Positions 19,232-29,614 of a stretch of DNA of 64,000 nucleotides are shown here, in pieces (within the stretch, counting starts at the first letter, position 1; each line of letters starts with the position of its first letter). The notes beneath the pieces were generated by a model that had not been told where the DNA came from, searched no databases, and saw nothing but the letters and a program-made list of their open reading frames with translations. The DNA is from Planococcus salinus. GTDB lineage: Bacteria; Bacillota; Bacilli; Bacillales_A; Planococcaceae. The position numbers were made by a program, and so were the translations under genes. The stretch is from positions 186,001-250,000 of the forward strand of contig NZ_RIAX01000001.1 of the NCBI RefSeq assembly GCF_003719725.1, given 5' to 3'.

Positions 19232-21511
19232 ATGAAAGCAAGAGGTCGCATCATCGCCTTTTTCTTACTGGTCATTGTACTGATAGGAATGATTGGCACC
19301 ACGAGTATGCCTATAGCAAAAGATATTAAACTGGGCCTTGATCTGCAGGGGGGATTTGAAGTCCTGTATGAAGTCACGCCTCTTGAAGGCAGTGACACGG
19401 AAATTACAAACGACGTCCTGGCCGACACGACTGACGCATTGATGAACCGCATCAACGTTCTCGGTGTCAGCGAGCCGGTTATCCAGATTGAAGGAGAAGA
19501 CCGGATCCGCGTTCAACTGGCAGGCGTCGAAAACCAGTCAGAAGCCCGGGAACTGCTGTCGACGGAAGCGAACCTGACTTTCCGCGATGCCGACGATAAT
19601 CTGCTGATGGACGGTTCCGACCTTGAAGAAGGCGGGGCAACAGGCACGTTTGATGAAAGCGGCCGGCCGATCGTGTCGCTTGAATTGAAAGATCCAGGCA
19701 AATTCGCCGAAATTACAGGCGAAATTTCGCAGCGTCCTTTCGGCGAGAATGTTTTGGTGATCTGGATGGACTTTGAAGAAGGCGTCGATTCCTATGAGGA
19801 AGAACGGTTGAAAGAAGACCCGAAATTCGTTTCTGCTCCGTCTGTTGACCAGCGCATCAATTCGCCAAGTGTCCAAATTACAGGGGCGTTCACTGTTGAA
19901 GAAACGCAGAACTTTGCAGGCATCCTGAATGCCGGGTCTCTTCCGGTCGAATTGGAAGAGATTTATTCCACTTCTGTCGGCGCCCAATTTGGTGAAGAAG
20001 CTTTGGATAAAACAACGTTTGCCGCTGCGGTAGGTATCGGCTTAGTGTTATTGTTCATGCTGGTTTTTTACCGTTTCCCGGGAATCATCGCATTCATCAC
20101 TTTATCGGTTTATGTCTTCCTGATCCTGGTGATTTTCGTGTGGATCGGCGGCGTTCTGACATTGCCGGGTATTGCAGCGATCATGCTCGGTGTCGGGATG
20201 GCAGTTGATGCCAATATCATCACATACGAGCGGATCCGTGAAGAAATGCGGACAGGAAAATCCGTGAAGGATTCATTCCGCATCGGCGCCCGTTCATCGT
20301 TCTCGGCCATCATTGATGCCAACGTGACGACGCTTCTTGCGGCAGCTGTACTTTTCTATTTCGGTACGAGTTCCGTAAAGGGATTTGCGACTTTGTTGAT
20401 CATTTCCATTCTTTCCAGCTTCCTTACAGCGGTTTGGGGTTCGCGTTTATTGCTTGGGCTTTGGGTCCACAGCGGTTTCCTCGACAACAAATCCGGCTGG
20501 TTCGGGTTGAAGCGGGATAAGATTCACAATCTTTCGGAAGAAAAAGACATTACGGATCTGACCACGCCATTCGACCGGTATGATTTTGCCGGTAACCGCA
20601 ATAAATTCTTTGCCGCTTCACTGGCCTTGATTGCAGCGGGTGGGATTGTGCTCGGCCTCTTCCAGTTGAACCTTGGCATTGATTTTTCAGGCGGTACACG
20701 AGTTGAAGTAACTTCCGATTCCGCGCTTACTCAGGCAGAAGTGGAAGAGTTCCTTGAAGAGACCGGTTATCCTTCGGACGATGTGGTCATTTCCGGCGAT
20801 GAATCCAATATCGGGGTAGCACGTTACGGGGATGACTTCTCCCAGGATCAAATCGAGGAATTAAAGCAGGCGGCGATTGACGAATACGGTCAGGAACCCA
20901 ACGTTTCGACTGTATCAAACCAAGTTTCCATTGAGCTGATCCAGAATGCATTATACGCGCTGGCCATAGCAGCAGTCGGCATCATCATCTATGTCGCTTT
21001 CCGTTTCGAATGGCGTATGGGTGTTGCCTCAATCGTAGCTTTGATACACGATACGTTCTTCATCGTAGCGGTATTCAGCTTATTGCGTCTGGAAGTGGAT
21101 ATCACATTCATCGCGGCGGTGCTGACGATTGTCGGGTATTCGATCAACGATACGATTGTTACGTTTGACCGGATCCGTGAAAACATGAAGCGCATGAAGA
21201 AAATCGAGGCAGTCGAACAATTGGAGAACGTGGTCAATGTTTCCTTGCGCCAGACGCTCGTCCGTTCGGTCAACACCGTGATGACGGTTGTGCTGGTTGT
21301 TATCGCGCTCCTGATTTTCGGCGCTCCGTCCATCACCAACTTCTCGATTGCGTTATTGATCGGTTTGGTGGCAGGTACGTATTCTTCGATCTTCATTGCC
21401 GCGCAATTGTGGCTGGTGTTGAAGAAAAAGGAATTGAACAAAAAAGGACCAATCGATATCGAGAAAAAAGAAGAGAAAACGAAATGGGGTTCTGACGAGC
21501 CTGTAGTGTAA
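19232..21511 (+). CDS. secDF: Fused protein-export membrane protein SecDF
   Basis: 759 residues, a natural SecD-SecF fusion as in Bacillus, with 12 membrane segments. It drives late stages of Sec export using the proton-motive force. SecD-half motifs: LGLDLQGGFEVLYEV (about 33-47) and the helix-4 region GVGMAVDANIITYERIREE. SecF half: LGIDFSGGTRVEV (about 484-496) and VGYSINDTIVTFDRIREN. Start ATG after GAGGAGG, with an 11-base spacer. Confidence 0.97.
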   Translation: MKARGRIIAFFLLVIVLIGMIGTTSMPIAKDIKLGLDLQGGFEVLYEVTPLEGSDTEITNDVLADTTDALMNRINVLGVSEPVIQIEGEDRIRVQLAGVENQSEARELLSTEANLTFRDADDNLLMDGSDLEEGGATGTFDESGRPIVSLELKDPGKFAEITGEISQRPFGENVLVIWMDFEEGVDSYEEERLKEDPKFVSAPSVDQRINSPSVQITGAFTVEETQNFAGILNAGSLPVELEEIYSTSVGAQFGEEALDKTTFAAAVGIGLVLLFMLVFYRFPGIIAFITLSVYVFLILVIFVWIGGVLTLPGIAAIMLGVGMAVDANIITYERIREEMRTGKSVKDSFRIGARSSFSAIIDANVTTLLAAAVLFYFGTSSVKGFATLLIISILSSFLTAVWGSRLLLGLWVHSGFLDNKSGWFGLKRDKIHNLSEEKDITDLTTPFDRYDFAGNRNKFFAASLALIAAGGIVLGLFQLNLGIDFSGGTRVEVTSDSALTQAEVEEFLEETGYPSDDVVISGDESNIGVARYGDDFSQDQIEELKQAAIDEYGQEPNVSTVSNQVSIELIQNALYALAIAAVGIIIYVAFRFEWRMGVASIVALIHDTFFIVAVFSLLRLEVDITFIAAVLTIVGYSINDTIVTFDRIRENMKRMKKIEAVEQLENVVNVSLRQTLVRSVNTVMTVVLVVIALLIFGAPSITNFSIALLIGLVAGTYSSIFIAAQLWLVLKKKELNKKGPIDIEKKEEKTKWGSDEPVV

Positions 21512-21525
21512 GTTTAATAGGAGAA

Positions 21526-21567
21526 TGGAACAGGGTATAGTTAAGAAGACCTTGTTCCATTTTTTTA
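21526..21567 (+). terminator. Intrinsic terminator after secDF
   Basis: TGGAACAGG/CCTTGTTCCA stem with one bulge and seven T. Confidence 0.75.
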
Positions 21568-21586
21568 TTTGAAGGGAGAGCTGCAG

Positions 21587-21931
21587 GTGAAATTGCAATG
21601 GCTTTTATTAATCGGACTCGTATTCGCTGTTATTATCGCTGTATTTGCCGTTGTCAATGTCGAAGAGGTACCGGTGAATTATGTATTCGGTGAAGCACAA
21701 TGGCCGCTGATCCTCGTCATACTCGTGTCGGCGCTGCTCGGCTTTCTGCTGAGTGTCATGGTGGCAATGGCACGGAACTATGCCTTAAAGAGAAAAGTGA
21801 AGGCGCTGCAAAAAGAACTGGCAGAAAAAGAATCGATTATTGCCACACAGCAGAACGAAATTTCGGATTACCAGCACGCAGACGTGAGACCGGATACGAC
21901 GGTGGTCACGGAGGAAGACAAAACCGTTTAA
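21587..21931 (+). CDS. LapA-domain (DUF1049) membrane protein
   Basis: 114 residues. Two membrane helices (about 5-24 and 40-62, WPLILVILVSALLGFLLSVM) are followed by a coiled coil (LKRKVKALQKELAEKESII, about 70-88) and a charged tail. It is equivalent to yrvD between secDF and recJ in Bacillus; function unknown. GTG 21587 is taken as start because AAGGGAGAG lies six bases before it. A TTG at 21569 is upstream of that ribosome site. Confidence 0.8.
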   Translation: MKLQWLLLIGLVFAVIIAVFAVVNVEEVPVNYVFGEAQWPLILVILVSALLGFLLSVMVAMARNYALKRKVKALQKELAEKESIIATQQNEISDYQHADVRPDTTVVTEEDKTV

Positions 21932-21933
21932 AG

Positions 21934-21967
21934 AAAAACCTTTCGGCCGATTGGCTGAAAGGTTTTT
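21934..21967 (+). terminator. Intrinsic terminator before recJ
   Basis: 15-bp stem from AAAAACCTTTCGGCC to GGCTGAAAGGTTTTT (one G-U pair) with loop GATT. Confidence 0.92.
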
Positions 21968-22014
21968 GTCTGCCAAAAATTTATGTATAATGAGCAAGTG
22001 AGGAAGTGAATGCA

Positions 22015-24357
22015 ATGATCGAATCGAAAAAAAGGTGGCGTCTGACAGCGCCCGAACCACGACTTGTAGAAACCATCCAACAGGAACTTTCCATTTCGTC
22101 CGTCCTGGCGAAAATATTAGTGACACGCGGCATCACCACAGTACAACAGGCGCGGTCTTTCATGGATATGGACGTCAGCGGCATACATAATCCGTATTTG
22201 ATGAAAGATATGGACAAAGCGGTCAAACGCATACGCCTGGCCATTGAGGCAGGAGAGAAAATCCTTGTCTACGGAGATTATGATGCAGACGGAGTGACCA
22301 GTACCACTGTTATGGTGACCGTGCTTCAGGATCTTGGAGCGGACGCCGCATTTAAAATCCCGAACCGTTTCCAGCATGGTTATGGACCCAATAAAGAGTT
22401 GTTCCAGCAGGCACACGAGGAAGGTGTCAGCCTGATTGTCACCGTTGACAATGGCATCTCGGGCATCGAGCAGGTGCAGTTCGCCAACGAACTGGGCATG
22501 GACGTCATCATCAGCGATCACCACGACATCGGCGAGAAGCTGCCGGATGCTCTGGCAGTGGTGCACCCGCGCCATCCGGAAGGCGATTACCCGTTCGGTG
22601 AACTGGCCGGGGTCGGTGTGGCGTTTAAAATGGCGCACGCCTTATATGAAGAAATTCCCGATCATTTGATGGAGCTCGTCGCAATCGGCACCATTGCCGA
22701 TTTGGTGCCGCTGCACGGTGAAAATCGCTATTTTGTGAAAGAAGGCCTGCTGGCATTGAAGGATTCCCCGCGGCCGGCGATCGAAGCGCTCAGTGAAGTA
22801 TCCGGCACCGCTCAGCGTGACATCACGGAAGAGACCATCGGCTTTCAATTCGGACCGCGCATCAACGCCATCGGCCGCCTGCAGGATGCAGACCCGGCCG
22901 TGCTGATGTTTTTGACGGAAGATCCGGCAACTGCGCGTGAACTTGCCAAAGGGCTTGATGAGTTGAATAAAGAACGGCAGGCGATCGTCAAACAAATCAC
23001 GGACCAGGCCGTCCAGCAGGTGGAACAGCGTTATCCCGAAGAGCCGCCGCATGTCATCGTAGTGGCGCAGGAAGGCTGGAACCCGGGCGTAGTCGGCATT
23101 GTGGCCTCCAAATTGACGGAGCAATTTTACCGGCCGTCCATCGTGCTGTCACTGGATCCCGAAAAAGGGACGGCAAAAGGGTCGGCGCGCAGCATCGAAG
23201 GTTTCCATCTGTACAACGAATTGGCGAAAAACCGTGACATACTGCCTCATTTCGGCGGCCATCCAATGGCGGCGGGGATGACATTAGCGCTGGGCGATGT
23301 TGATGAGCTGCGCAAACGGCTGAATGAGCAGGCGCAGGAAAGCCTGTCAGCGGAAGACCTGCTGCCGGTGGTGGATATCGACATTCCGGTCCGTCTGGAG
23401 GAAATCGATATCGAAACGATCGAATCGATGCGCAGGCTGGCGCCGTTCGGCATGGGCTTTGCCAAACCGAAATTCTTTCTGGAAGAAGTCAAAGTAGCGT
23501 CGGTGCGCAAAATTGGAGCTTCGCAAAACCACTTGAAAATGGAATTGACACAAAACGATGCGCTGTTGGATGCGGTCGGCTTCGGCATCGGCTCGATCGG
23601 CGATGAATTGACACCGGAAGTAAAACTGGACGTCATCGGCGACTTGCAGGTCAATGAATGGAATGGCCGCAAAAAACCGCAATTGCTCATCGAAGATATC
23701 CGCACGGACGAATGGCAATTGTTTGATATTCGTGGAATCCGCCAAGTGTCCCGCTGGGTGAAACTCATTCCGGAGAAAAACCGGCTGTTTCTGGCATTCC
23801 GTCCTGAAACGGTAGCGGTGTTTCAGTCACTGGTCAACGCACCGATTTGCCTGGTGGACAATGTGGCGAAATTGGAAGAGCCGAAACATCACCTGGTACT
23901 GCTCGATTTGCCGGATTCCGAGGAGCAGCTGTCATCGGTGTTGGGGGAGATTAAACCGCAGCGGATCTACGCGCATTTCTATGCCAAAGACTCCCATTAT
24001 TTCGAACAGATCCCGACACGTGACCAGTTCAAATGGCTGTTCGCTTTCATCAAAAAGCGCGGCAGCTTTGATTTCAAGAAGCATTGTGATGAGCTGGCGA
24101 AGCACAAAGGCTGGAGCAGGGACTCATTATTTTTTATGCTTCAGGTGTTTTTTGAACTCGGTTTTGTTACACTTAACAATGGCCTTACCGAGATTGCACA
24201 GTCTCCGAGCAAACGGGATTTGACTGAAGCACCGACGTATAAAAAGCGGGAACAGCAGATCGCGCTCGAGCAGAAATTATTATATGCATCTTATAAAGAC
24301 TTAAAACAGTGGTTCGATGCGCGAGTGTCGGCCAAGGAGGAAGAATTATGGATTTAA
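22015..24357 (+). CDS. recJ: Single-strand-specific exonuclease RecJ
   Basis: 780 residues. A 5'-3' ssDNA exonuclease for recombination and mismatch repair. The DHH phosphoesterase motifs DYDADGVTS (88-96) and SDHHDIGE (167-174) give the metal site, with [10 protein letters not shown] after them. DHHA1 carries [10 protein letters not shown] (about 411-420). An OB fold and a Bacillota-specific C-terminal domain follow. Start ATG 22015 after AGGAAGTGA. The last ten bases overlap apt. Confidence 0.95.
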   Translation: MIESKKRWRLTAPEPRLVETIQQELSISSVLAKILVTRGITTVQQARSFMDMDVSGIHNPYLMKDMDKAVKRIRLAIEAGEKILVYGDYDADGVTSTTVMVTVLQDLGADAAFKIPNRFQHGYGPNKELFQQAHEEGVSLIVTVDNGISGIEQVQFANELGMDVIISDHHDIGEKLPDALAVVHPRHPEGDYPFGELAGVGVAFKMAHALYEEIPDHLMELVAIGTIADLVPLHGENRYFVKEGLLALKDSPRPAIEALSEVSGTAQRDITEETIGFQFGPRINAIGRLQDADPAVLMFLTEDPATARELAKGLDELNKERQAIVKQITDQAVQQVEQRYPEEPPHVIVVAQEGWNPGVVGIVASKLTEQFYRPSIVLSLDPEKGTAKGSARSIEGFHLYNELAKNRDILPHFGGHPMAAGMTLALGDVDELRKRLNEQAQESLSAEDLLPVVDIDIPVRLEEIDIETIESMRRLAPFGMGFAKPKFFLEEVKVASVRKIGASQNHLKMELTQNDALLDAVGFGIGSIGDELTPEVKLDVIGDLQVNEWNGRKKPQLLIEDIRTDEWQLFDIRGIRQVSRWVKLIPEKNRLFLAFRPETVAVFQSLVNAPICLVDNVAKLEEPKHHLVLLDLPDSEEQLSSVLGEIKPQRIYAHFYAKDSHYFEQIPTRDQFKWLFAFIKKRGSFDFKKHCDELAKHKGWSRDSLFFMLQVFFELGFVTLNNGLTEIAQSPSKRDLTEAPTYKKREQQIALEQKLLYASYKDLKQWFDARVSAKEEELWI

Positions 24358-24860
24358 AGCAATACGTAACAATTGTAGAAGATTGGCCGAAACCCGGCAT
24401 CCGCTTCAAAGACATCACATCGTTGATGGACAACGGCACTGCTTATAAATATGCGACCGACCAAATTGTGGAATATGCCAAACAAGTCAACGCAGAAATT
24501 ATTGTGGGTCCGGAAGCACGCGGCTTCATCATCGGCTGTCCGGTCGCTTATGCGCTGGAAATCGGCTTTGCCCCAGTCCGGAAAGAAGGCAAATTGCCGC
24601 GCGAAGTGATTCGTGCAGAATATGGTCTGGAATACGGCAAAGACGTGCTGACCATGCACAAAGACGCCATCAAACCGGGACAGCGTGTGCTGATCACCGA
24701 TGATTTGCTGGCGACAGGAGGCACAATCGGGGCCACCATCAATTTGGTCGAGCAGCTCGGCGGCATCGTGGTCGGCTGTGCTTTTCTGATCGAATTGACG
24801 TATCTTGACGGACGCCGTCACCTGGAAGGCTATGACGTCAATACATTGCTTCAATATTAA
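24348..24860 (+). CDS. apt: Adenine phosphoribosyltransferase
   Basis: 170 residues. Converts adenine plus PRPP to AMP in purine salvage. It starts [24 protein letters not shown]-binding loop: [20 protein letters not shown] (about 119-138). Start ATG placed by AAGGAGGAAG and overlapping the recJ end, so the two are coupled. In Bacillus relA follows directly; here a terminator and an inserted gene intervene. Confidence 0.97.
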   Translation: MDLKQYVTIVEDWPKPGIRFKDITSLMDNGTAYKYATDQIVEYAKQVNAEIIVGPEARGFIIGCPVAYALEIGFAPVRKEGKLPREVIRAEYGLEYGKDVLTMHKDAIKPGQRVLITDDLLATGGTIGATINLVEQLGGIVVGCAFLIELTYLDGRRHLEGYDVNTLLQY

Positions 24861-24869
24861 TGGATCCAT

Positions 24870-24906
24870 TTTCCTTCTGCCTTATCGGGCAGAAGGATTT
24901 TTTTTA
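24870..24906 (+). terminator. Intrinsic terminator after apt
   Basis: Stem TCCTTCTGCC (24872-24881)/GGCAGAAGGA (24888-24897), then eight or more T. Confidence 0.92.
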
Positions 24907-24944
24907 TTGGCTGCGGGGTATGGAAATAAACGGGGTGATAACAG

Positions 24945-26495
24945 ATGAAATTGGAGAAAACGCACAATCCGGCCACAAATGAGGCGCTGCTGGCAGCTGT
25001 TTTAAACGATCCGTTGCCTCTTGCTGACATAACAATGGAAACACGGCGGTTGTTCGAAGGCATTAAACAGTTGCCGAAAGAGCAGCCGAAATCACGGCGG
25101 AAAACGGCTTCTGAATGGATGTGGTCGATTTTTTCAAAGCCGTATTCAATTTATGACGACCATCAATACAGGGAGTTCATCGAAAACAGGCAAGTGGTTC
25201 CGGACTGGAAGCCAGGGCTCGACAGACAGTATGAAAAACTGGAAAAAGCAGCAGGACGCATTGTTAACGTTAAGGACTTTGGCGCAATCGGCGATGGCTT
25301 AATGGATTGTACAACTGCTTTTGAGCGGGCCATCGGAACAGGGAATGTCACGGTTTTCATTCCGCCTGGCGTCTATGTGGTGAAAGGGATCCGTTTGCCT
25401 TCGTGGACTCGTCTGGCCGGTGCAGGGAAAGGTGTGTCAGTCCTGAAGCTTCATGATCAGGCAGCCAAACGGCAGCGGCTTGTCACCAATCTCGACCATG
25501 CCAAAGGAAATCACCATATTTCGGTTGAGAATCTCAGCTTGGACTGGAATGTGGAGCGGCTTGGGAAAGTTCGGAAGACTGCAACGGGCGGCACTTATTC
25601 CAGCTGTTTGACTTATGCCAATGTGACATTCGGCTGGGTCAAAAAAGTGGAGGCAGCGAATCCGGGGCTTCATTGCTTCGATATTACATCGCCTTATTAC
25701 AATTACGGAGGGGATGGCAGACGGGCGCGAAGCGGCAGCCGGTATGTCTGGCTGGATGAAACAACAGGGCACGGGTTTGGCGATGACGGCATAACGACGC
25801 ATCACAGCGATTATATTTTCATTTCCAATTCTTTTTTCTGTGACCCCAGCGGCCGTTCGCATAAACGGGGTTTTTCCAATTCGAACGGCATCGAAATTGA
25901 TGATGGTTCCCGTTTTGTGTGGCTTGTGAACAATTCGACGGCGCGCTGCTTTGGCGGCGTGGAAATCAAAGCTCATGCGGAATCCTCGGCAGCGACCGGC
26001 GTCTTCATTTCCGGCCATCTGTCGGTCAACGACAACCGGTCGTATAACTTCCGGCACATCGGACATCACCGGGCAGGAGATCCGCAGTCGGTCTCGGCCT
26101 ACAACATCCTGGCGCAGCGTCTGGTGTCCATCGCGCCGGTGTTCACGGAGCTTTACAGGCAATCCACTCCGCGCGCGCTGGTCGTTTCAGCTTACCGCAA
26201 CGTGGTGGTCAACCGGTTTTTGTTCGTCGGCGACAAACAGTATGATTACCGGGATAATCCGGCAGCCGCCGTCCAGTTCAAGGCACGGCGCGTCGTGCTG
26301 GCGAATGGCGCCGTCACCGGTTTCAAGACTGCCTCGAGCGATATTTCGATCGCCGGCGGCAGACAAGGGGCCGCTGATGTTCAGGTGCGGAATATCCACA
26401 GCATCCAATCAGCAGAAAAAGTGGTGGCAGTCGGAAAAGGCAACCGGCGCACGGTGGTCGAAGCGGTCCGGCAGGAAAGAAGTTCCAGGGGCTGA
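24945..26495 (+). CDS. Pectate-lyase-3-like parallel beta-helix protein
   Basis: 516 residues. After a hydrophilic, charged N-terminal region (1-100) without a signal peptide or membrane helix, residues about 103-160 match the pectate_lyase_3/glycosyl hydrolase 28-related fold: VNVKDFGAIGDGLMDCTTAF, then VFIPPGVYVVKGIRLPS and LAGAGKGVSVL. Asn/Gly-rich beta-helix rungs follow (NSFFCDPSGRSHKRGFSNSN, GIEIDDGSRFVWLVNNSTAR). Substrate cannot be assigned. Relatives include polysaccharide lyases, exopolysaccharide-modifying enzymes and phage tail-spike proteins. Start ATG after GGGGTGATA. It breaks the usual apt-relA adjacency, suggesting an insertion. Confidence 0.75.
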   Translation: MKLEKTHNPATNEALLAAVLNDPLPLADITMETRRLFEGIKQLPKEQPKSRRKTASEWMWSIFSKPYSIYDDHQYREFIENRQVVPDWKPGLDRQYEKLEKAAGRIVNVKDFGAIGDGLMDCTTAFERAIGTGNVTVFIPPGVYVVKGIRLPSWTRLAGAGKGVSVLKLHDQAAKRQRLVTNLDHAKGNHHISVENLSLDWNVERLGKVRKTATGGTYSSCLTYANVTFGWVKKVEAANPGLHCFDITSPYYNYGGDGRRARSGSRYVWLDETTGHGFGDDGITTHHSDYIFISNSFFCDPSGRSHKRGFSNSNGIEIDDGSRFVWLVNNSTARCFGGVEIKAHAESSAATGVFISGHLSVNDNRSYNFRHIGHHRAGDPQSVSAYNILAQRLVSIAPVFTELYRQSTPRALVVSAYRNVVVNRFLFVGDKQYDYRDNPAAAVQFKARRVVLANGAVTGFKTASSDISIAGGRQGAADVQVRNIHSIQSAEKVVAVGKGNRRTVVEAVRQERSSRG

Positions 26496-26514
26496 GGTGC
26501 GGAATGCGAATGAA
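26494..26514. repeat. Solitary array-type unit at the beta-helix gene stop
   Basis: GAGGTGCGGAATGCGAATGAA overlaps the stop codon. It resembles the reverse complement of array 1 units (GAGGTGCGGAAC...). No second unit follows at 20-21 bp. Confidence 0.4.
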
Positions 26515-26645
26515 GTCAGAGAAACGAAAATAAATTTCACTGCAAATAACCAAACTTTCAAAAGCTGCAGCACACAAAAATTTCACAAATATTTGTTTCA
26601 TTCGCTCAAAGATAAGCTGGCCAAATAAGATACTTTGCTTTTATC

Positions 26646-26676
26646 TTGATAGTTTTTTATAATAATAAGATATACT
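26646..26676 (+). promoter_or_regulatory. Possible relA promoter
   Basis: TTGATA (26646-26651) and TATACT (26671-26676) separated by 19 nt in an AT-rich spacer. Spacing is long, so this is tentative. Nothing else recognisable lies between 26515 and 26700. Confidence 0.35.
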
Positions 26677-26707
26677 TTCAGAAAAATGAAAAGCAAGGTG
26701 GGCAATT

Positions 26708-28900
26708 ATGGCGAAAGATCAAGTAAGAACAGCAGAAGACGTATTTGACATGGTAGCGTCTTATATGAATGCCGATCATGTGGAAACGATCAAGAAAGCG
26801 TACCAGGTGGCGTACGATGCGCACATGGGACAATTCCGCAAATCAGGGGAACCGTACATTCTCCACCCTGTGCAAGTGGCCGGGATTCTGGCTGAACTTC
26901 AAATGGATCCCGCGACCGTAGCCGCGGGATTTTTGCATGACGTTGTCGAGGATACGGACGTCAGCAGGGAAGACATTGTCCGTGACTTTGACGAGGAAGT
27001 GGCCCTGCTCGTCGATGGTGTGACGAAACTGAGCAAGATCAAGTACATGTCGAAAGAAGAACAGCAGGCGGAAAACCACCGCAAAATGTTTGTCGCCATG
27101 GCCCAGGATATCCGCGTCATTTTGATCAAACTGGCTGACCGTCTGCACAACCTGCGGACACTGAAATACCAGTCGGTGGAAAAGCAGCGCATCAAAGCGA
27201 ATGAAACCCTGGAAATTTTTGCGCCGATTGCCCACCGGCTTGGGATCAATACGATTAAATGGGAGCTCGAAGACACCGCGCTCCGTTATTTGAACCCGCA
27301 GCAATATTACCGCATCGTCAATCTCATGAAGAAGAAGCGGACGGAGCGGGAAGATTATTTGAACGATGTCATGGATGAAATCCGCAAACAGCTGAAAGAC
27401 GTTGACATCAAAGCGGAGCTGTTCGGCCGGCCCAAGCACATTTACAGCATCTACAAGAAAATGGCGGTCCAAAACAAGCAGTTCAACGAAATCTATGACC
27501 TTTTAGCGGTCCGCGTGACCGTGGAAAGCATAAAAGACTGTTATGCTGTGCTCGGCATCATCCATTCGACATGGAAGCCGATGCCCGGCCGTTTCAAGGA
27601 TTACATCGCCATGCCGAAGCAGAATCTATATCAATCGCTTCATACGACCGTGATCGGACCGCAGGGTGATCCGCTTGAAGTGCAGATCCGCACAGAAGAA
27701 ATGCACCGCATTGCGGAATATGGGGTAGCCGCACACTGGGCGTATAAAGAAGGCAAGAAAGCCGACGTGCCGAAAAGCTCCGTCGACTCCCGCTTGTCGT
27801 GGTTCCGCGAAATCCTCGATTTCCAGAACGAAGCGAACGACGCGGAAGAATTCATGGAATCGCTGAAATTCGATTTATTTTCCGACATGGTCTATGTGTT
27901 CTCGCCAAAAGGCGATGTCATCGAAATGCCTGCTGGCTCCTGTCCGATCGATTTCGCGTACCGTGTCCACTCCGAAATCGGCAATAAAACCATCGGTGCC
28001 AAAGTCAACGGCAAAATGGTGCCGCTCGATACCGAACTCCATACCGGTGATATTGTGGAAATCCTGACGTCGAAGCAGTCGTTCGGGCCCAGCCGAGACT
28101 GGCTGAAGATCGCCAAATCGACACAGGCAAAAAACAAGATCAAGCAGTTTTTCAAGAAGCAATTGCGTGAAGACAATGTCCAAAAAGGGAAAGACATGGT
28201 CGAAAAAGAGATCAAATCACAGGAATTCCCGGTGAAAGACGTCCTGACGAACGACAACATCAAGCGTGTCTGTGAGAAATACAATTTCGCCGGAGAAGAT
28301 GATATGTACGCGGCCGTCGGTTTCAACGGCATCACGGCCCAGCAGGTCGTCAACCGGCTGGCGGAAAAGATGCGCAAGCAACGCGAACAGGAAGAAGCCA
28401 TTGAAAAAATCCGTGTCGAGATGAAATCCAACCAGCCAAGAAAGCAGACCGAATCCGGCGTCATCGTCCGTGGAATCGATAATATGATGATCCGTTTATC
28501 GCGCTGCTGCAATCCGGTGCCGGGAGATTCCATTCTGGGCTTTATTACAAAAGGACGCGGTGTTTCGGTGCACCGTTCAGACTGTCCGAATATCCAGACC
28601 ATCGAAGCGGACCGGCTCATTCCTGTTGAATGGGAAAACGCCGGCGTGCCGGAAAACAAGGATTACCAGATTGACATTGAAGTGCAGGCTTATGACCGCA
28701 CCGGCCTGATCAACGAAGTGATGCACATGGTCAGCGAAACGAAAACGACGATCATTGCCGTCAACGGACGCGCCGATGACAATAAAATCGCCACCATCAA
28801 CTTATCGATCATGATACCGCATATTTCACATCTCAATCGCGTAGTCGATCGGATTAAGCAATTGCCGGATGTCTATTCCGTATCACGTGTGACCAATTAA
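26708..28900 (+). CDS. relA: Bifunctional (p)ppGpp synthetase/hydrolase Rel
   Basis: 730 residues. Controls the stringent alarmone. The N-terminal HD hydrolase domain has HPVQVAGIL and LHDVVEDTD (His77-Asp78), so hydrolase residues look intact. The synthetase domain has [24 protein letters not shown] and [15 protein letters not shown] (about 390-450), a zinc-finger/helical region with [10 protein letters not shown], and a C-terminal ACT domain follow. Start ATG after AAGGTGGGC. dtd follows nine bases after the stop. Confidence 0.97.
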   Translation: MAKDQVRTAEDVFDMVASYMNADHVETIKKAYQVAYDAHMGQFRKSGEPYILHPVQVAGILAELQMDPATVAAGFLHDVVEDTDVSREDIVRDFDEEVALLVDGVTKLSKIKYMSKEEQQAENHRKMFVAMAQDIRVILIKLADRLHNLRTLKYQSVEKQRIKANETLEIFAPIAHRLGINTIKWELEDTALRYLNPQQYYRIVNLMKKKRTEREDYLNDVMDEIRKQLKDVDIKAELFGRPKHIYSIYKKMAVQNKQFNEIYDLLAVRVTVESIKDCYAVLGIIHSTWKPMPGRFKDYIAMPKQNLYQSLHTTVIGPQGDPLEVQIRTEEMHRIAEYGVAAHWAYKEGKKADVPKSSVDSRLSWFREILDFQNEANDAEEFMESLKFDLFSDMVYVFSPKGDVIEMPAGSCPIDFAYRVHSEIGNKTIGAKVNGKMVPLDTELHTGDIVEILTSKQSFGPSRDWLKIAKSTQAKNKIKQFFKKQLREDNVQKGKDMVEKEIKSQEFPVKDVLTNDNIKRVCEKYNFAGEDDMYAAVGFNGITAQQVVNRLAEKMRKQREQEEAIEKIRVEMKSNQPRKQTESGVIVRGIDNMMIRLSRCCNPVPGDSILGFITKGRGVSVHRSDCPNIQTIEADRLIPVEWENAGVPENKDYQIDIEVQAYDRTGLINEVMHMVSETKTTIIAVNGRADDNKIATINLSIMIPHISHLNRVVDRIKQLPDVYSVSRVTN

Positions 28901-28909
28901 GGAGGAATT

Positions 28910-29350
28910 ATGAAAGTAGTTCTGCAGCGTTCCAAGAAAGCTTCAGTGACCGTCGACGGCGAAGTGACCGGGTCCATCGATTCGGGCTATGTGCTGCTCG
29001 TCGGCGTGACACATGAAGATACTGAAAAAGACGCCGCCTATCTGGCGGGAAAAATCGCCCAGCTTCGCCTGTTCGAAGACGAAGAAGGCAAGATGAACCG
29101 TTCCATCCTGGAAAACGGCGGGGAAATTTTATCGATTTCCCAATTCACGCTGTACGGCGACACCAAAAAAGGGCGCCGTCCAAGTTTTGTCGCCGCTGCC
29201 CGTCCTGAAATCGCTGAACCACTGTGGCATCGCTTTAACGAAGCGTTGCGCGGACACGGCTTGCCTGTGGAAGAAGGCGTGTTCGGCGCCATGATGGACG
29301 TATCACTCGTCAATGACGGACCGGTGACGATTGTGGTGGAGTCGAAATAG
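28910..29350 (+). CDS. dtd: D-aminoacyl-tRNA deacylase
   Basis: 146 residues. Hydrolyses D-amino acids (and glycine) mischarged on tRNA. The family motifs [17 protein letters not shown] (about 79-95) and [10 protein letters not shown] (C-terminal Gly-Pro motif) are present. Start ATG after TAAGGAGGAATT. Co-transcribed with relA as in Bacillus. Confidence 0.96.
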   Translation: MKVVLQRSKKASVTVDGEVTGSIDSGYVLLVGVTHEDTEKDAAYLAGKIAQLRLFEDEEGKMNRSILENGGEILSISQFTLYGDTKKGRRPSFVAAARPEIAEPLWHRFNEALRGHGLPVEEGVFGAMMDVSLVNDGPVTIVVESK

Positions 29351-29351
29351 C

Positions 29352-29390
29352 AAAAAGCGATGCGGAGAAGTTTTCCGCATCGCTTTTTTT
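29352..29390 (+). terminator. Intrinsic terminator after dtd
   Basis: 15-bp perfect stem AAAAAGCGATGCGGA/TCCGCATCGCTTTTT with a 7-nt loop. Confidence 0.93.
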
Positions 29391-29408
29391 ATGTGCGGCG
29401 GGATTTGC

Positions 29409-29530
29409 TTGCGGAAAACGAGGGATTGTTTGCAGAATAAGAGGTTTTATTTGCAGAATAATTAAGTTGTTTGCAGAAAAAGGCCGATTGTTTGCAGAAT
29501 ATAGAGGTTTATTTGCAGTATGCGATTTTC
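29409..29530. repeat. Array 3: TTTGCAGAA units at 20-21-bp period
   Basis: TTGC(A/G)G units start at 29409, 29430, 29451, 29471, 29492 and 29513. The core is TTTGCAGAA(T/A)A in the middle copies; edge copies read TTGCGGAAA and TTGCAGTAT. It lies between the terminators of convergent dtd and yrvJ. Confidence 0.85.
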
Positions 29531-29569
29531 ATCTCAAATCCGCGTCTGTTTCGATGCATCCATTGAACG

Positions 29570-29612
29570 AAAAAAGCTGCCGGCGGGAATTTTGTCCCGC
29601 CTGGCAGCTTTA
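29570..29612 (-). terminator. Intrinsic terminator of yrvJ
   Basis: On the minus strand, AAAGCTGCCAGGCGGGA pairs with TCCCGCCGGCAGCTTT around a CAAAAT loop (one-base bulge), followed by a T-run. Confidence 0.9.
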
Positions 29613-29614
29613 GT

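Noticed and set aside
24945-26495. Prophage remnant around the beta-helix gene
   Set aside because: A single gene with no integrase, att-like repeats or other phage genes nearby. The fold alone is not sufficient.
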